In this document: positions 6,822 to 7,505 of the stretch, one piece after another
Position numbering within the stretch: position 1 is the stretch's first letter
Layout: every line of letters begins with the position of its first letter
Assembly: GCA_025936205.1 (NCBI GenBank)
Contig: JAICTU010000452.1
Span: 1-7,505, forward strand
Source of the DNA: Polyangiaceae bacterium
Lineage (GTDB): Bacteria; Myxococcota; Polyangia; Polyangiales; Polyangiaceae
Direction: 5' to 3'
DNA: 7,505 nucleotides
Made by a program: the position numbers and the translations under genes
The notes under the pieces: model-generated
Told to the model about the DNA's origin: nothing
What the model saw: only the letters and a program-made list of their open reading frames with translations
The model's database searches: none

Positions 6822-6875
6822 GGACTCTCGCTCGGAATGCCCCCACTCGCCGCCGCGGTTCTGGCGGAGTCGGGG

Positions 6876-6892
6876 TGCGGGGTGACCCCGCA
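6876..6892. promoter_or_regulatory. Perfect dyad upstream of the TPR gene
   Basis: TGCGGGGTGACCCCGCA is an exact 8-bp inverted repeat around a single central base. It lies 55-71 nt upstream of the TPR start, in the 217-bp gap between two divergent genes. The loop is too short for a stable RNA hairpin and no T-run follows, so an operator for a dimeric regulator is a better guess than a terminator. No family is recognised. Confidence 0.35.
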
Positions 6893-6966
6893 GAAGAAGC
6901 CGGGTGGGGCAGAAGATCCAAACGCTCGGATGGACGAAAAATTCAGACTTCAGCCCCATCCCGGGC

Positions 6967-6996
6967 CTGTCAAGATATGGAACGGTCCCCTATTCT
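6967..6996 (+). promoter_or_regulatory. Weak candidate sigma-70 promoter for the right-edge gene
   Basis: CTGTCA (6967-6972; 4 of 6 matches to TTGACA) and TATTCT (6991-6996; 4 of 6 to TATAAT) are 18 bp apart. The -10 box ends 42 nt before the GTG at 7039. Matches of this quality occur by chance, but this AT-richer patch stands out in a GC-rich region between divergent genes. Confidence 0.25.
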
Positions 6997-7038
6997 GCCG
7001 GGCCGATACCCCATTCAGCGCCCCGTCGTAGCAGCCCC

Positions 7039-7505
7039 GTGAAAGAACTAGCGCCCGCAGCAGATACCGTCGCCGGGGATCCAGAGTCGGTCCCGTCGGC
7101 AGAGTCGGAGCGAGCCGAACCTGTAAAGAGCGCGCCTGTGAAGATTGTGGCCCGCATCGTCGATCCGGCAGTGCGAGAAGACGGGCGTGGCGATCCGGTG
7201 CTCGTGTTGCATACAGCGGAAGCACGCGCGCGGATCTTGCAGAGTGAGGGGCCGGATGTGGCATCTCGCGGCGCTGCCGTGCGCGAGCGTCTGCTCGCCA
7301 AGGCGAGAGCTGTGGCCGCGGCTCCGCGCAGCTCACCGCCGCTGGAGCCGAGCGCGGAGCAGCTCGCTGCGGATCTGGCCAGGGACGCCGGCAGCGAGCC
7401 CGGGGCGGAGGCACGGCACAAGCAGATCAGTGAGACGCGCGCGCTGCGACCGGAGTCGAGCGAGCCGGGGTTCGACGCGTTGGACGGCGCCCGTGACGAT
7501 CTGGA
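7039..7505 (+). CDS. N-terminal part of an uncharacterised, largely disordered protein (runs off right edge)
   Basis: The frame is open for 155 codons from GTG 7039 to the edge. I do not recognise the product. Residues 1-32 are Ala/Pro/Ser/Glu-rich. A more ordered stretch (VKIVARIVDP and DPVLVLHTAEARARIL, about 33-72) suggests one or two beta strands and a helix. From about 73 on it is Ala/Glu/Arg/Pro-rich and probably disordered. There is no signal peptide or membrane segment. An in-frame GTG at 7138, preceded by AAAGAG, is an alternative start and would begin at the ordered part. Neither start has a strong Shine-Dalgarno sequence. The natural amino-acid mix, unlike the Arg/Ser/Pro-heavy readings of the other strand, favours this frame. 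Codon use is looser at third positions than in lipB or mnmA. The call that it is a gene is moderate; function is unknown. Confidence 0.6.
   Translation, partial: MKELAPAADTVAGDPESVPSAESERAEPVKSAPVKIVARIVDPAVREDGRGDPVLVLHTAEARARILQSEGPDVASRGAAVRERLLAKARAVAAAPRSSPPLEPSAEQLAADLARDAGSEPGAEARHKQISETRALRPESSEPGFDALDGARDDL

Noticed and set aside
6822..6959. N-terminal extension of the TPR protein to ATG 6959
   Set aside because: These 46 residues lack TPR pattern or a signal peptide and cross a perfect palindrome; ATG 6821 sits directly before the first repeat.
6950..7421. Two overlapping minus-strand frames at the right edge
   Set aside because: Their Arg/Ser/Pro/Ala composition looks like antisense. 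The plus frame from 7039 is open through the edge with a more natural protein composition, though this is not certain.

Overview
The window is GC-rich, densely packed, ordinary chromosomal DNA with strong G/C third-position bias. The gene set (ftsH, tilS, mnmA, a FliA-type sigma factor, lipB, a CPBP protease, a TPR protein) together with Ala/Arg/Glu-rich low-complexity tails suggests a Gram-negative, myxobacterium-like organism (Myxococcota or another former deltaproteobacterium). That placement is inference from composition and protein style; no marker gene settles it. I see no mobile element, CRISPR array, tRNA or rRNA.

Layout. From the left edge to 4595 everything is on the minus strand, so transcription runs right to left: FliA-like sigma factor (4595-3843), mnmA (3767-2634), an unrecognised lipoprotein (2637-1993), tilS (1996-788), and the 5' part of ftsH (566 to the edge). 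mnmA, the lipoprotein and tilS are joined by two 4-nt stop/start overlaps and are almost certainly co-translated. ftsH follows after a 221-nt gap that carries an inverted repeat over a possible -10 box. The sigma gene precedes mnmA across a 75-nt gap filled with short head-to-tail repeats. On the plus strand, a CPBP-family membrane protease (4732-5319) overlaps lipB (5312-6067) by 8 nt. lipB converges, with a 4-nt gap, on a TPR protein on the minus strand (6821-6072). A plus-strand coding region for a disordered-looking protein begins near 7039 and runs off the right edge.

Function. MnmA (2-thiolation of U34) and TilS (lysidine at C34 of tRNA-Ile) both modify the wobble base and here share an operon with a predicted lipoprotein of unknown role. 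TilS next to ftsH is a widespread bacterial arrangement. CPBP protease and LipB are co-transcribed but have no obvious functional link.

The items most worth a second look are the coupled lipoprotein, the repeat-bearing low-complexity tail of TilS, the five-copy 13-bp array before mnmA, an insertion beside the catalytic lysine of LipB, and an additional cysteine at the MnmA active site. None of them amounts to a clear new biological system.
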